Assembly: GCA_917880885.1 (NCBI GenBank)
Contig: OU862915.1
Span: 33,178,676 to 33,242,675 of the forward strand
DNA from: Limnephilus marmoratus
Taxonomy: Eukaryota > Arthropoda > Insecta > Trichoptera > Limnephilidae
Reading direction: 5' to 3'
DNA length: 64,000 nucleotides
Positions 32,101-42,706 of this stretch are shown piece after piece. Numbering within the stretch: the stretch's first letter is position 1; each line of letters starts with the position of its first letter. The notes under the pieces are model-generated. The model saw nothing but the letters and a program-made list of their open reading frames with translations. It did no database searches and was not told where the DNA came from. A program made the translations under genes and the position numbers.

Positions 32101-33080
32101 GGCTAAATTTCGGTTTACGGAAGGTCTTCCTAAATAATAAAACTTTTTTTTTTTATACTAACTATTGGCTGGAGAATCCGAATCCGAAAGATTTTTTTTT
32201 CGGAAAGCAATATTAACAAAGTTACACGACTTTAAAATTTTCTATACGCACACATGAAAATCGACATTTAGGAAGCATTCTGACAGTTTAAAGTCATAGA
32301 AATAGCCATACCAAAGATATTAAACCACATAAAATTAAGTGTTGCCATATCAATAACTAACTTAAGTAATTATTTTTTATAAATTTTACTCACTTTTGGC
32401 GTAGCCGCTAAACTACTTGAAAACAGGGATATTTTTTTAAATTGACGCGAGCAGGCGGTATAAAGGGGCACAAACCATGTGACACAAACCTAGCGTAGCC
32501 GCTAAACTACTTGAAAACGTAGGCTGTTTTTTTAAATTGACGCGAGCAGGCAGTATAAAGGGGCACAAACCATGTTACACAAACCTAGCGTAGCCGCTAA
32601 ACTACTTGAAAACGTAGGCTGTTTTTTTAAATTGACGCGAGCAGGCGGTATAAAGGGGCACAAACCATGTTACACAAACCTTAAGGTATGTTTTTCTGCT
32701 GTTATCTATTCACATTGATTCATATAAGAACATTGATATTGGTGACCGGTCTACGTCACAACTTTTTAAGACTACGAATTTGATTCAACGGACGAAGAAG
32801 ATTTGGTCGATTTATAAGGTATGTTTGATGATATTATTGCATGGTAACATTTAATTTTGTGTGGTAAAACATCTTTCTAGTTTATCTATGACTTTAAACT
32901 GTCATCTTCCAATATGTCGATTTTCATGTGTGCGTATAGAAAATTTTAAAGTCGTGTAACTTTGTTAATATTGCTTTCCGAAAAAAAAATCTTTCAGTTT
33001 TGGATTTTCCGGCCCAAAATTAGTATAAAAAAAAATAAAAAAAATTATCTAGGAAGACCTTCCGTAAACCGAAATTTTTC
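32101..33080. mobile_element. Foldback element FB2 (980 bp) inside FB1
   Basis: The arms 32101-32349 and about 32840-33080 are inverted (TTCGGTTTACGGAAGGTCTTC; GTTACACGACTTTAAAATTTT). The target duplication CCAAATTAG is exact at 32092-32100 and 33081-33089 (one more C also matches), 9-10 bp as in Drosophila FB elements. The centre has three ~95-bp units (32398-32690) and a short unique part. Confidence 0.85.
32398..32690 (+). repeat. Hybrid inner repeat units in FB2
   Basis: Three units start GGCGTAGCCGCTAAACTACTTG. Units 2 and 3 carry AACGTAGGCTGTTTTTTTAAA, as in the second repeat type (34036-34190), instead of ACAGGGATGTTTTTTTGCC. They therefore join both unit types. Confidence 0.85.
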
Positions 33081-33110
33081 CCAAATTAGTATAAAAATAA
33101 CTAGTTTTAT

Positions 33111-34406
33111 GGTAATTATCGGTTCGGACTGGCCACGCTTATTACGAATAATTTTTAGAAAAAAACTTTAGATTCGCCTTAATTACTATAAAAGGAAACT
33201 TTTTGGCTTTGGGGCGGCGGAAAATAATGCATTTTAATTTTCAATTGCATAAAACCAAAATTCACTTCGCGAACCGACGCAGCGAAAATCCGCGGCCGTA
33301 GCTGTCACTGTTACGGACTGTAGCTGACTTCGTGGGATACCTACATGAAATACCACGAATCACAAACCATGTTGCACAAACCTAGCGTAGCCGCTAAACC
33401 ACTTGAAAACTGGGATGTTTTTCTTGCGTTGGCGCGAGCAGGCGTTATAAAGGGGCACATTCTTTTGTATCACAAACCATGTTACACAAACAAGCCCGCT
33501 AGAGAAATTTCATAATTACGCGCTTTATCCCACGAAGTCAGCTACGGTCCATGTCCATAACAGTGACAGCTACGGCTGCGGATTTTCGCTGCGTCGTCGG
33601 TTCGCGAAGTGAATTTTGGTTTTGTGCAATTGAAAATTAAAATGCATTATTTTCCGCCGCCCCAAAGCCATTAATTTTATACAAAACCGGGACCAGCTCA
33701 TTTTACACTAAAAAAAATAATTTTTTACCCCAGTAGATAGGTAATAATTAGATGTAATCAATTCCGTGAGCGGAAATTGAAAAAAATGTATATTATTGCT
33801 AATTTCTTAAATTTAAAAATACGAAAATGTCATTTTTCAAAGTGCAAAAGCGGTAATATGCACTTTTTCACGAAAAAACACTTTGCAGAAGTTGAATAAT
33901 TGTTAGAATTACGTATTTCGGAAACTTTTTGCATTGGGGGAGGCGGAAAATGATGCATTTTAAATTTCAATTGCGTAAAATCAAAATTCACTTCGCGTCT
34001 TCGAAACTGACATGGCGCGGCCGATCTGTCTGTCACACAAGCCCGCTAGACAAACCCTGCGTAGCCAGAAAACCATTTAAAAACGTAGGCTGTTTTTTAA
34101 AGTTAAGATAATATTCACAAGCCCGCTAGACAAACCCTGCGTAGCCAGACAAACCATTTAAAAACGTAGGCTGTTTTTTAAAGTAAAGATAACAACATGG
34201 AAGTCATTGAAAAATGACATTTTCGTATTTTTAAATTTAAGAAATTGACGATAATATACATTATTTTCAATTTCCGCTCACGGAATTAATTACATCTAAT
34301 TAGTACCTATCTACTGGGGTATATATTTATTTATTTTTGTCCAAAATGAGCTGGTCCCGGCTTTGTATAAATTTACCCGCGTGGCCAATCCGAACCGATA
34401 TTTACC
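33111..34406. mobile_element. Foldback element FB3
   Basis: It begins GGTAATTATCGGTTCGGACT and ends with AATCCGAACCGATATTTACC, inverted ends shared with the 42715-45767 element. Internal arms 33217-33340 and 33530-33672 (CAATTGCATAAAACCAAAAT; ACTTCGCGAACCGACG) surround one 94-bp unit. The flanking octamers AGTTTTAT and ATTTTTAC match at 6 of 8 positions. Part of the right arm is replaced by FB4. Confidence 0.7.
33674..34375. mobile_element. Foldback element FB4 within FB3
   Basis: The arms TTTATACAAAACCGGGACC...ACCCCAGTAGATAGGTA and TACCTATCTACTGGGGTA...GGTCCCGGCTTTGTATAAA are inverted over about 165 bp each. The centre holds two copies of the second repeat type (CAAGCCCGCTAGACAAACCC, then AACGTAGGCTGTTTTTTAAAG) at 34036-34190. 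Confidence 0.75.
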
Positions 34407-34935
34407 ATTTTTACATACAGTTACGTTCCCTTATCGGAATTGAGGTTAAATTTCGATACAAGTTTTACGAAAATGCGACCTGTCGACAATATTAACATAA
34501 ACAATAGATTTCATTAAAATTTCTAACTTACCACCACGATTTCACTTCTTGAAGCTAAATGCGAAGATCACGAAGTTTTAGTGCGCAAATAGTGTTCCCA
34601 ACGGTTCACACGTTCGTCCGAGCAAATAAACCAATCCCTTCGTCCCGTTGGACGTTGGACATAAAACTTTAGTTGTTCAACTTCAGGATTCAGGCTAGAA
34701 GCGGACAGGAGCGTCGCAATCCGAGATATATTATTATCGCAGACGGGGGCAAACAGCATTTCGAATCCTGCATCCCATAAATAAACCAACGCTGTATCCA
34801 TAAATAAACCAAACCACTGAATTGCGTCTTGCGTCCGAAAATATCATAACAGAAAACAGATGGCCACAAATGCACACATAAATAAACCAATCATAATGCA
34901 CAAATGCCATAATGGCGAATTGTGTCATTGTGTGT
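34407..34935. other. No gene seen
   Basis: Unassigned. The phrase AATAAACCAA recurs at about 34625, 34790, 34805 and 34880. Overlapping minus-strand ORFs (34568-34955) show no known domain. Confidence 0.45.
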
Positions 34936-35809
34936 GTGTGGAGCAGGGTTGCCAATGCTTATGTTCTAAAATACCCGCAAAAAGTTCAAAATCCCCAAAT
35001 TGGGGAGAGCAAAATATTAAATTTCCCGCAAATAAAACTAAATTCTATTGAAAATAGCATTTTTTATTTATGAAAATTGATTAAACATATTATTACATAC
35101 CATGACACAAGATTGAAAAATAGGTTACAACCCAGTAACCAATAATGAAAGAAAAATAATGACATTTAAAAAAAATAATTCATTTCGGTGTGTCGATAAA
35201 TTGTCTAGTAGGAAAAAAGGAAAAATAAATAAATATGGTAATATAATCATAGATACGGTGTGCCAGGTAGTGCTAGAAGAAAAAAATAACTGAGTAATAA
35301 CTGAAAAGACAAGTAATTTAAATGAAACAAAAATAAGAGTTAGTTGAACAAAAGAAGATAAAGTAGCATTTTAGTGTTACAATATAATTTTAACCCAATT
35401 TAAAAATTTATTTTGTTTTTTGATATTGAGACCAATAATTTTAAACAGTGAAGTTAAGTTAATTATTAAGCAATTTACATAATTATAAGACTTTAAATGG
35501 ATTATTAACAAAATAAGCACAATACAATGTGATGTAAAATAATTACCTCCTTTCATTAATTACTGCATCATGCTTTTTTATTAACATGTTGTTTAAAAGT
35601 TTCCTCCTTCTTTTTCAATCCCTTCTCGAGTAGCTATGAATGCTACCACAGTATCTGTACGAAGGCGATTTCTATTTTCTGTTTCCAAATTTTTAAGAAC
35701 ACTGAATTTCCTCTCAACGGATGCGTTGGGAACAAGTATCGAATTTGGGAACAAGTATCGTCCTGTATCAAGGGCGGATCCAGGATTTTTTCTGGGGAGG
35801 GGGCACGAG

Positions 35810-36190
35810 CAGGGCCGGATTAACGACGTCGGGGCCCCTAGGCAATGCACGTCTCAGGGCCCCTTTACCAGTGGCGGACTAACGGGGGGGGGGGGGGGGG
35901 GTTGCAGAGGCCTCCAAACGCCTCCTTGTTACCTTGATCAAATCTTTAACAAGGCTTTAACGGAGGGGGTATGGTTTTAAAACTTTTTTTAATTCTGAAT
36001 GTACAACATGTCAGTATATTGATTATTGTGCCAAAATTTCAAGTAAATCGGAGCAAAACTAACGAAGACACAGCGTTTCAAGCGACCGGCCCTCATGCTC
36101 GATTAGAGTATAAATTTTTTTAAATCGGTTTTCTCGCAAACAACATTTCTGAAGTAAGTCGTGAACATCACAACTCAAAATCTTGACTTG
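35810..36190 (+). mobile_element. hAT element 3 fragment (CAGGGCCGGATTAA family)
   Basis: It begins CAGGGCCGGATTAACGACG and matches the reverse strand of 60716-61658 (GGGGCCCCTAGGCAATGCAC; CAAACGCCTCCTTGTT; AAGCGACCGGCCCTCA). Its other end reappears at 38625-38735 (TTTAATGCGTGTACTTAATG; AAAGCTGACTTTTTCCGAAA). A G run lies at 35884-35901. Confidence 0.75.
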
Positions 36191-36251
36191 ACTTTTTTTT
36201 ATTTTTTTTTTTTTTTATTTATTTAGGAGAAAATACAGATACAGATATTAA

Positions 36252-37236
36252 AGGTAAGGCCACACTGAGCCCACGCAACGCCACGCCACGTGGGTAGACG
36301 TCACCATTTCCATATCTGGACTGCTTACCATCCACACATTTTCTATGGAAACGGGTGCTTTAGAAACATACTAGCCCCACGCAATGCAAACCGACGCCCC
36401 CTACGCTACGCGGACCTGCCGCAGCCAGATCGGCGTGGGCCATGTGGAAGGTGGAGGGGGTATGGTCACGCCTACTACGAGATGATTTTACATCTTTTTG
36501 GTGTTATCTGAGCATCTAACGTTGTTTCGCTATATCTATGGTTGTTTTTTTGACAGATATTATTAAAAAATGGATGACGAACAGTTTATTGAAGCTTTTA
36601 GACGGCACGAAGTTATTTATAAAATCAAATTACAGGATTATAGAGATTCTGCATACGCAGTGCAACTTAGGAAGAAATTTCAGCCATTTATGGCATGATT
36701 TTCAATATTATACCCCTATAATGAATGTCAATCAAACTTTAGATCTTTTTCTGGTCCCAATTGACTTTCGAAGGTGTGTGTTTTCTTTTTTTATGTCATA
36801 TTCAATAATTCAATTATGCTGTGAAGCTCTTCAAATACCACTTTACTCATACGGAAGTACATGAAGAATTGTCCGTCATCAGATTCTAGTTCCTTTACTA
36901 AAGTATGGAACTCTCCAAACATTTGTCTTTGTTTGTTAATGTTGTGGACCCAAATACTTCTCACTTTTTTTCTTTTTACGAGAATATTGATTTAACAATA
37001 ATAATCGTAGCAAATCATCTTCAAATTCACTTTCAAGATATGGCAAAGCTGTCATCTGCTAAGAGAATCACATAAACATAACCTAAAAAATAAATGTCAA
37101 ATGTGTCAAATCAAACGCGCCTGCGCACAACCACAGACCCCTTGTCACGTGGTCACAGCGACGCGTACGTACGTCTGGCCAGTGTGAACGGTACAGGAAC
37201 GTTGCGTGGCGTTGCGTCTGCTCAGTATGATCCTTG
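36252..37236 (+). mobile_element. Harbinger-like element with MADF gene remnant
   Basis: The ends CCACACTGAGCCCACGCAAC and its partner on the right (GTTGCGTGGCGTTGCGTC, then GCTCAGTATGATCC) are inverted with GC-rich repeats CGCAACGCCACGC. It contains a MADF-like reading at 36570. No transposase DDE domain was found. The target duplication is unclear. Confidence 0.65.
36570..36698 (+). pseudogene. MADF/Myb-SANT-like DNA-binding fragment
   Basis: ATG at 36570 opens a 42-codon frame starting MDDEQFIEAFRRHEVIYKIK, followed by DYRDSAYAVQLRKKF and a stop. The spacing of FI..F..H..IY......Y.D fits the N-terminal helix of MADF domains. In PIF/Harbinger elements the second gene encodes such a protein, which helps the transposase reach the nucleus and the ends. 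It is truncated by the stop at 36696; a second exon cannot be excluded. Confidence 0.55.
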
Positions 37237-37540
37237 CTTAATTGGCAAGAATATACAAAACATCAACTAGAGAATTCACCTGCATCCAAACTATTTCTCA
37301 CGAATTGACTTAAACAGCAGTTAAAAACATATACAAATATTTTGTCTTATAAATAGGGGAAAAAATATATAAGTACATAAGAATATTATTTTACAAATAG
37401 AGATATGAAATAAATGCGCAATATCCTTATAAGAATTTACAAATTATTTTTGAAACAAAAAAATATAAATATAGATAAACAATGTTATACAGAAATTTAA
37501 AAAATATATATATATATAAACGAATGTATGTCTAAGTTGT

Positions 37541-38509
37541 TTACTTTGAACTTTGTAGGAAAACAGCCTTCATTTTTCTACTAAAAGTACTGCGTGTATC
37601 AAAAAATAAGTCAGAATCCTTGAGCTTTTGATTCTGATTAAGTGATTCGCACATTCTTCTGATTGGGTCCCTGACACCAGCATTTGTACGCGTCCGGCTA
37701 ATGTGGAATAAGTCGTTAAGCCTTGTTACTCTGGGTGGTACTTTAAAGTTTATTAATTTCAGTAAGTCGGGACAGTCAATAACGTTGTTACAGATTTTAT
37801 ATAGAGTCATGAGATCAAGGTACGTTCGTCGGTTAGATAGCGTGGAGACGTTATAACTCGAAAGCATATTTATGTACCCGCGTTTAGGTGCGCTCATTCT
37901 GTAATTGAGGCACTGCAGAAATTTCTTTTGAATACTTACAATGTTTTCTTTATAGATACCGTAAAGTGGATTCCATATGGAGGTGCAGTATTCAAGTTGA
38001 GAACGGACCAGCGTGTAGTAAAGAAGAAGATATGTTTCAGGTTTTCGAAATTCACGGCTGTTTCTGATGACAAATCCTAGCATGCAGTAAGCTTTATTCA
38101 CAATATTATCAATATGCGCATCGAAATGGAGTTTGGAATCAAAAAGTACGCCTAGATCTCTTATACAGTAAACGCGCTCGAGTAAATAGTTACCAATACA
38201 ATAATTCTGTATGATGGCGTTATGATTTTTAGTAAAACTTATTTGTTTACATTTGTTGTAACTAAGGTAAATTTTGTTTTCATTGCAAAATGCTTCGAAC
38301 CTTACTAAGTCGCTTTGGATTAGCAGACAATCGTTTAAATTCCTAACAATGGCAAATATTTTTATGTCATCGGCGTACAAAAGAAATAAACAATGCAATA
38401 AACATTTAGTAACAGTGTTAATAAAGAGTATAAACAACAGCGGACCCAGGATTGACCCCTGTGGCACGCCAGAGGTAACTGGCTCCCATGTAGAAGTGTG
38501 TCCTCGCAA
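37541..38509 (-). pseudogene. Jockey-like LINE reverse transcriptase, 3' part
   Basis: A 322-codon open frame on the minus strand. It starts inside the RT palm with EPVTSGVPQGSILGPLLF, then LLYADDIKIFA (catalytic ADD), a thumb region CIRDLGVLFDSKLHFDAHI and LVRSQLEYCTSIWNPLY, and a Lys/Arg-rich tail. The endonuclease and the RT fingers are missing, so the copy is 5'-truncated at about 38560, a common LINE fate. The motif set fits the Jockey/CR1 group. The absence of stops over 969 bp suggests a fairly recent copy. The 3' untranslated part runs to about 37240 without an obvious poly(A). Confidence 0.85.
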
Positions 38510-38719
38510 CGATACGGCTTGTTGTCTTTTTAAACTTGACCGATGCTTTTGAAATTTTGTACACTATTTCCGCACATAAATCAACAGGTAGTCAGAGGGA
38601 GTTTTTCACTTCAAAATGCTGCCAATTTGATGTTTTCTTTAATGCGTGTACTTAATGTTATTAAGCTGTAAATATTCCGAATTAAAAAAATAAAACATCT
38701 TGAAAGCTGACTTTTTCCG

Positions 38720-38887
38720 AAATTCGTTGCTCACATTAGTGAGCAACGAATGACTTACTTCAATTATGAAGTAAGTCAACAATTACTGTTAGGTTTTTTC
38801 TGGGCGGGCGCAAGGGGTGGATGGGCAAAAAAATCAACAATTACTGTTAGAAATAAACTTGAAATATCATACTTCAAGTTTATTTCT
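38720..38887. repeat. Cluster of three hairpins
   Basis: Successive palindromes: ATTCGTTGCTCAC-ATT-AGTGAGCAACGAAT; GACTTACTTCA-ATTA-TGAAGTAAGTC; AAATAAACTTGAA-ATATCAT-ACTTCAAGTTTATTT. The direct repeat TCAACAATTACTGTTAG flanks the middle part. They lie at the junction of hAT 3 and hAT 2. Confidence 0.85.
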
Positions 38888-39529
38888 ACAAGTTCAAGTA
38901 TGTATAGGAAGGTTTATGAAAGTTTCAAAACAATCGAAAAATTAAATGTTTAATAAAGACAGTTTTAGCTTCTAAGTATGTACTGTGATGGAATCTCCAC
39001 AGTACACAAAAATACCGTCTGGGTATAATACCCCCCCCCCCCCCCTAAATCCGCCCTTGTCCTGTATTGTTTTTTAGGCCAAGCACCTTAGCCCAGTGAC
39101 TTTCAGCATAGTCATTTACATTCAGACCATGTTGGGAGAAATCAAGAATAGCGGGATACTTCTATCGTAGAAGTTCTATGACTAGCAAATTCATGTGTCT
39201 CCGAGTTAGGGTCCCGAACTTCAGAAATCCCCTGACTATTATTGTTTAGAAATAAATGTTACAATGCTGCCATAAAATAAACTACGAAATCTTCCACCGA
39301 ATAAACATATTTTTCAAAAAGTTTGGATTCCCCGCAAAACGGTGTTCTCCGCAAAATACCCATTTCTTGAAAAATCTTAAAAATTCACCGCTATTCGGGG
39401 AATTACCCGCAAATTTGCAACCCTGTGTGGAGGATGTCCCGGTTTATTAGTTTATTTCAGTGTTACCAACTCTCAAAAATATTTTTCCCTAATACATAAA
39501 TTAAAAACCCCTAAATGAAAAGGAGGCGT

Positions 39530-39945
39530 CTACTAATATCTACAGGAATTCCAAAAACTGAAAAAATCGAACTAATATCTATGAAAACCAAAGTGTTGAC
39601 GAATATCTACAGCACAAACTGTTGACTAATATCTATGAGAATCAAAGTGTTGACGAATATCTACAGCACTGGCAGAGGTTGGATTTGCAATTATGTGTAG
39701 CATATTGGAATAATGTAATATTGCGTATGCAGTTTAAAAAACTTAATTTATGTAAGTGTGTATGTAAAAATTCGTAATATCGGACTATTAGACACATTTA
39801 GCTGATTAGTCCAACCTACGCTCTGTAGATATTAGTTCAACCTACGCTCTGTAGATATTAATCAACACTCTGAAGTTCGTAGATATTAGTTCAACATATG
39901 AGCTGTAGATATTCGTCAGACGTACAGGCTGTAGATATTAGTATC
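39530..39945. repeat. Mirrored minisatellite
   Basis: On the left, ACTAATATCTAYRG and GACGAATATCTACAGCAC repeat about five times (39530-39670). On the right, CTGTAGATATTAGT repeats about five times in the opposite sense (39825-39945). The unit is ~35-60 bp. Together they form foldback arms around a ~150-bp centre. Confidence 0.8.
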
Positions 39946-40559
39946 TGGAGTCAATGAAAATACCCCTAAAAATATATAAAAAAATAATGAATAATAATTA
40001 TACGAGACCTAAAAAAGTTAGCTGAAGAAAAAAAAAGACCAAATTGTATTTTATCTTTTTTAGAACACAATTTTAACCAATTTTAAAAATATATTATTTC
40101 GATACTTAATTGATATTGAGCCCATTCATTTATATCAAGAAGTTATGTTTAGTTCGCAATTTACATTATCAAAAGGCTTTATTAACAACATACTTAATGC
40201 CATTTTTTTGGTTAAATTTTGTTTGAAGGATTTAACTTCAAACTTCCTTCTGCTTTCTTGATCCTGATAGAGTAGATTTCAATGCTACCGCAGTATCTGT
40301 ATCCGTACACGGGCGATTTCTGTTTTGTAATCACTCTCAACGGAAGCGTTGGAAAATGGTAACACGAGCACTGTTTAGTAGACAGAGACTAGGACATAAA
40401 TATACCAATCCCGACATTCCCGACTAGGAGTAGTTGCGGATTCCAATGCATCATTTTGGAGTTGGGCTCCCGAACTTCAGGAATCCCCCCACTATTATCA
40501 TTAAAAAATAAATGCTACAGTGCTGCTATAAAATAAACTATGAAATCTTCCACCGAATA

Positions 40560-40731
40560 GCGCCGTTTACACGCACACTTCGGAGCGACCGAGTCCCGCG
40601 CCACTTCAGGCCGCCGCGCAGAAAAGTCTCACAGTGAACTGAACTGTAAACCTATCGGTCTTTACTTTTCTGCGCGGCGGCCTGAAGTGGCGCGGGACTC
40701 GGTCGCTCCGAAGTGTGCGTGTAAACGGCGC
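40560..40731. mobile_element. Perfectly palindromic MITE, TA-flanked
   Basis: Arms of 70 bp (40558-40627 and 40664-40733, counting TA) are exact inverted copies, starting GCGCCGTTTACACGCACAC. The loop is 36 bp. TA lies on both sides. The related hAT copy at 39295 shows the empty site (CACCGAATAAACATA). A partial, mutated copy of one arm lies at 43826-43878. Confidence 0.92.
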
Positions 40732-40878
40732 TAATGTATATATTTTCAATGTGGTTGGATAATCAAGAAATGCCCAGAATCCCCGCATTTTCAAAAAGGT
40801 TCTCCCCGCAAAATACCCAATTCTTTAAAAATCTTAAAGATTCCGCGCAATTTGGAGAATCGCAAATTGGCAAGCCTG

Positions 40879-41391
40879 GTCCCAGTGCAGTTGCTAATGT
40901 TGCCATGTTCCAAAAATGAAAAAAATCACCCCAATCCTTTGGTCAAAATTTACAAATAAGGTTTACTTGAGTTACACACAACTCAAGTCAATTGATGGGA
41001 TATATTTTTTTTAATTTATATCTAACGAAATTATCCTGGATTTAGGAAAAATTACTGATTTCGTTTTTTATTTATTGAACGCCGGAGTTTTACAAACACT
41101 TAAAATAATAATGTTAAGTTAATTACCCACAATTAAAAATAATAATGTTAAATTGAAATAGGTACACCAGTACTTTTGTGAACTGTTTCTAGACCTCGCG
41201 CAAGGCTCGTAGAAAATGTATTTAAATTTTCAACGAACCTTGGACCTCGAAAAAATTTTCCTCTGAAATGTAAAGATTTGAAAGTAGGCCCTTAAATATC
41301 TACCTTTTTAAAAATTTCAAATGAGGAATTTATCCAAAGAAACGAAACTATCTTTATAATCATTATTTTTTCAGACTTTCTTCGACAGGTA
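40879..41391. other. No gene seen
   Basis: AT-rich sequence without supported features, apart from a small hairpin TTGAGTTACACACAACTCAA near 40967. Confidence 0.45.
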
Positions 41392-41748
41392 GAGGGCCAT
41401 TAATTTATTACGTAAGACGCATTTTGCTAGTTTTCGACTCCCCCCACCTATTATAAGAAATAAGAATAGGCCGACCCCCTCCCTCCCTGTTTAATATTTA
41501 TTACGTAAGAATCTAAATGAAAAAATGCATACACTTTTGGTTTGTTTTAATGTTTATTTTTCAAAATGACAATTTTTTGAAATATTTATTTGTACTTACA
41601 AAAGTACAAGTATAATTTTAACTTTGCGCATTTTTATGATCTTACGTAAGAACTATCGAGACTCCCTCCCACCCCTTGTAAGAAAAAATAAGACATGGTC
41701 GACCCCCCTCCCCCCCTAAATCGTCTTACGTAATAAATGAATGGCCTC
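41392..41748. mobile_element. G/C-tract MITE with TTACGTAA ends
   Basis: GAGGGCCATTAATTTATTACGTAAGAC at the left mirrors GTCTTACGTAATAAATGAATGGCCTC at the right. C-rich tracts (GACCCCCTCCCTCCC; GACCCCCCTCCCCCC) lie inside. A second internal pair, TATTACGTAAGAATC and GATCTTACGTAAGAAC, suggests a nested copy. Confidence 0.75.
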
Positions 41749-42706
41749 TAGGTGAGAATCCAAGGTTCGTAGAAATTACGTCAAGGTTGAAGTCCGTGTA
41801 TATTGTTACTCTAAGGTTCCAACCAAGCTACGTCAGGGGTTCGAAACTTCGAAAGCAGCCCGACGAGTTTTTTTTTCGAAAAAAAGGCCCCTATGAGCTA
41901 ATCTTGTTAAACGCGCTTAAAACCTTGGTAATAACAGTTCATAGATGGATTGACGCTCATCCGAAAACTTAACGTACAAAAAAATACCGACAGACGAAGT
42001 GCCAAACGGTAGAGTAAACGGGACTTCGCCATAAATATACCAAACCACCCACGACTTCGCTATGCTCGCCGCTCGGTCAATAAATAACTTTTGAAAATCA
42101 TCTATCTTATATCGGTAATATTATCTTGAACTGATGTAAACATTATTTTGACGTTTGGGTGGCGGTAAACTTTTATCTGACGAATTATTAATATTATACC
42201 CAATTATACCCTATTTCACATAGGTACCATTTAGTTTGAATGTTATTGTTAATTATTTAATTGAACTAGTAATAGTAGTTTTATAATGATTTAATTACTT
42301 TTTATGATACTACAATACTCATTTTGTTGTCACGTGCAATCGAAGGCATAAAATATCTCAAAGCCAAATATTATATCATGGTTGAGTTTACGGTGGGTGG
42401 CAAGTTTACGGTTTGTATATTTATGCATGGTTGGAAATTGAGAGAGGTGGCAAAAATATTAAAAGGTTAGTACATTTTTTTTTTATCAATATGACAAGTA
42501 ATAAAAACTAAAGTATTTTTCGGGTAAATTTTCGCTTATTACGTTTTATTTAGAAAAAACCTTTTGATTGACCTGTATTTTATGTGGACTCCCTGTAGAA
42601 TACGGACATAAATAATTATTGTAAACAACTGACAGCTGTCATCCCATACGCCATACGACGATACCATGAAAGCAAATTTCCATTTTACTTAGGTAGGTAC
42701 CTAATT
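41749..42706. other. No gene seen
   Basis: Unassigned sequence. The ORF at 41787-41972 has no known motif. The region is AT-rich with several short runs. Confidence 0.45.

Larger units (their letters stand above)
28648..33110. mobile_element. Foldback element FB1, interrupted
   Basis: The left arm 28648-29015 and right arm 31797-32100 plus 33081-33110 are inverted copies (TTAGGCGGCGGCAAGCAATA; ACACACATGAAAATATTCC; AAAACTAGTTATTTTTATAC). Each arm is itself two tandem ~160-bp modules. The centre holds ~94-bp repeats (29141-29369, 31353-31630). A miniature LTR element (29370-31352) and foldback FB2 (32101-33080) entered later. The right terminus is replaced by FB3 at 33111. Confidence 0.75.
35769..39059. 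mobile_element. hAT element 2, inserted in hAT 1
   Basis: The left end CAAGGGCGGATCCAGG and right end CCTAAATCCGCCCTTG are inverted. TCCTGTAT is duplicated exactly at 35761-35768 and 39060-39067. A C/G homopolymer lies near each end. It holds hAT 3 pieces, a Harbinger-like element and a LINE fragment; no transposase of its own is visible. Confidence 0.88.
35600..39245 (-). pseudogene. hAT transposase C-terminal part, split
   Basis: On the minus strand, 39150-39068 reads HGLNVNDYAESHWAKVLGL. Joining across the TCCTGTAT duplication, 35768-35600 continues with YLFPNSILVPNASVERKFS, then LKNLETENRNRLRTDTVV. The E-KFS-LK-xx-TxxRNRL pattern is the hAT dimerisation domain. The frame stays open across the two halves once the insert and one duplication copy are ignored. 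The N-terminal and catalytic parts are not recognisable. Confidence 0.7.
34944..39424 (-). mobile_element. hAT element 1, split by hAT element 2
   Basis: The ends CAGGGTTGCCAA and TTTGCAACCCT are inverted. GTGTGGAG occurs at 34936-34943 and 39425-39432 as the 8-bp duplication (one terminal base is ambiguous). The transposase is on the minus strand and is cut by the insertion at 35769-39059. Downstream TA- and GC-rich decay is heavy. Confidence 0.8.
39463..40878 (-). mobile_element. Second hAT copy related to hAT 1
   Basis: It begins CAGTGTTACCAACTCTCAAA and ends AAATTGGCAAGCCTG. Its right part (40280-40870) parallels 39070-39424 of hAT 1 (CTATAAAATAAACTATGAAA, TCTTCCACCGAATA, CCGCAAAATACCCA). 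No clean target duplication was found. It carries a mirrored minisatellite and a palindromic MITE. Confidence 0.6.
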
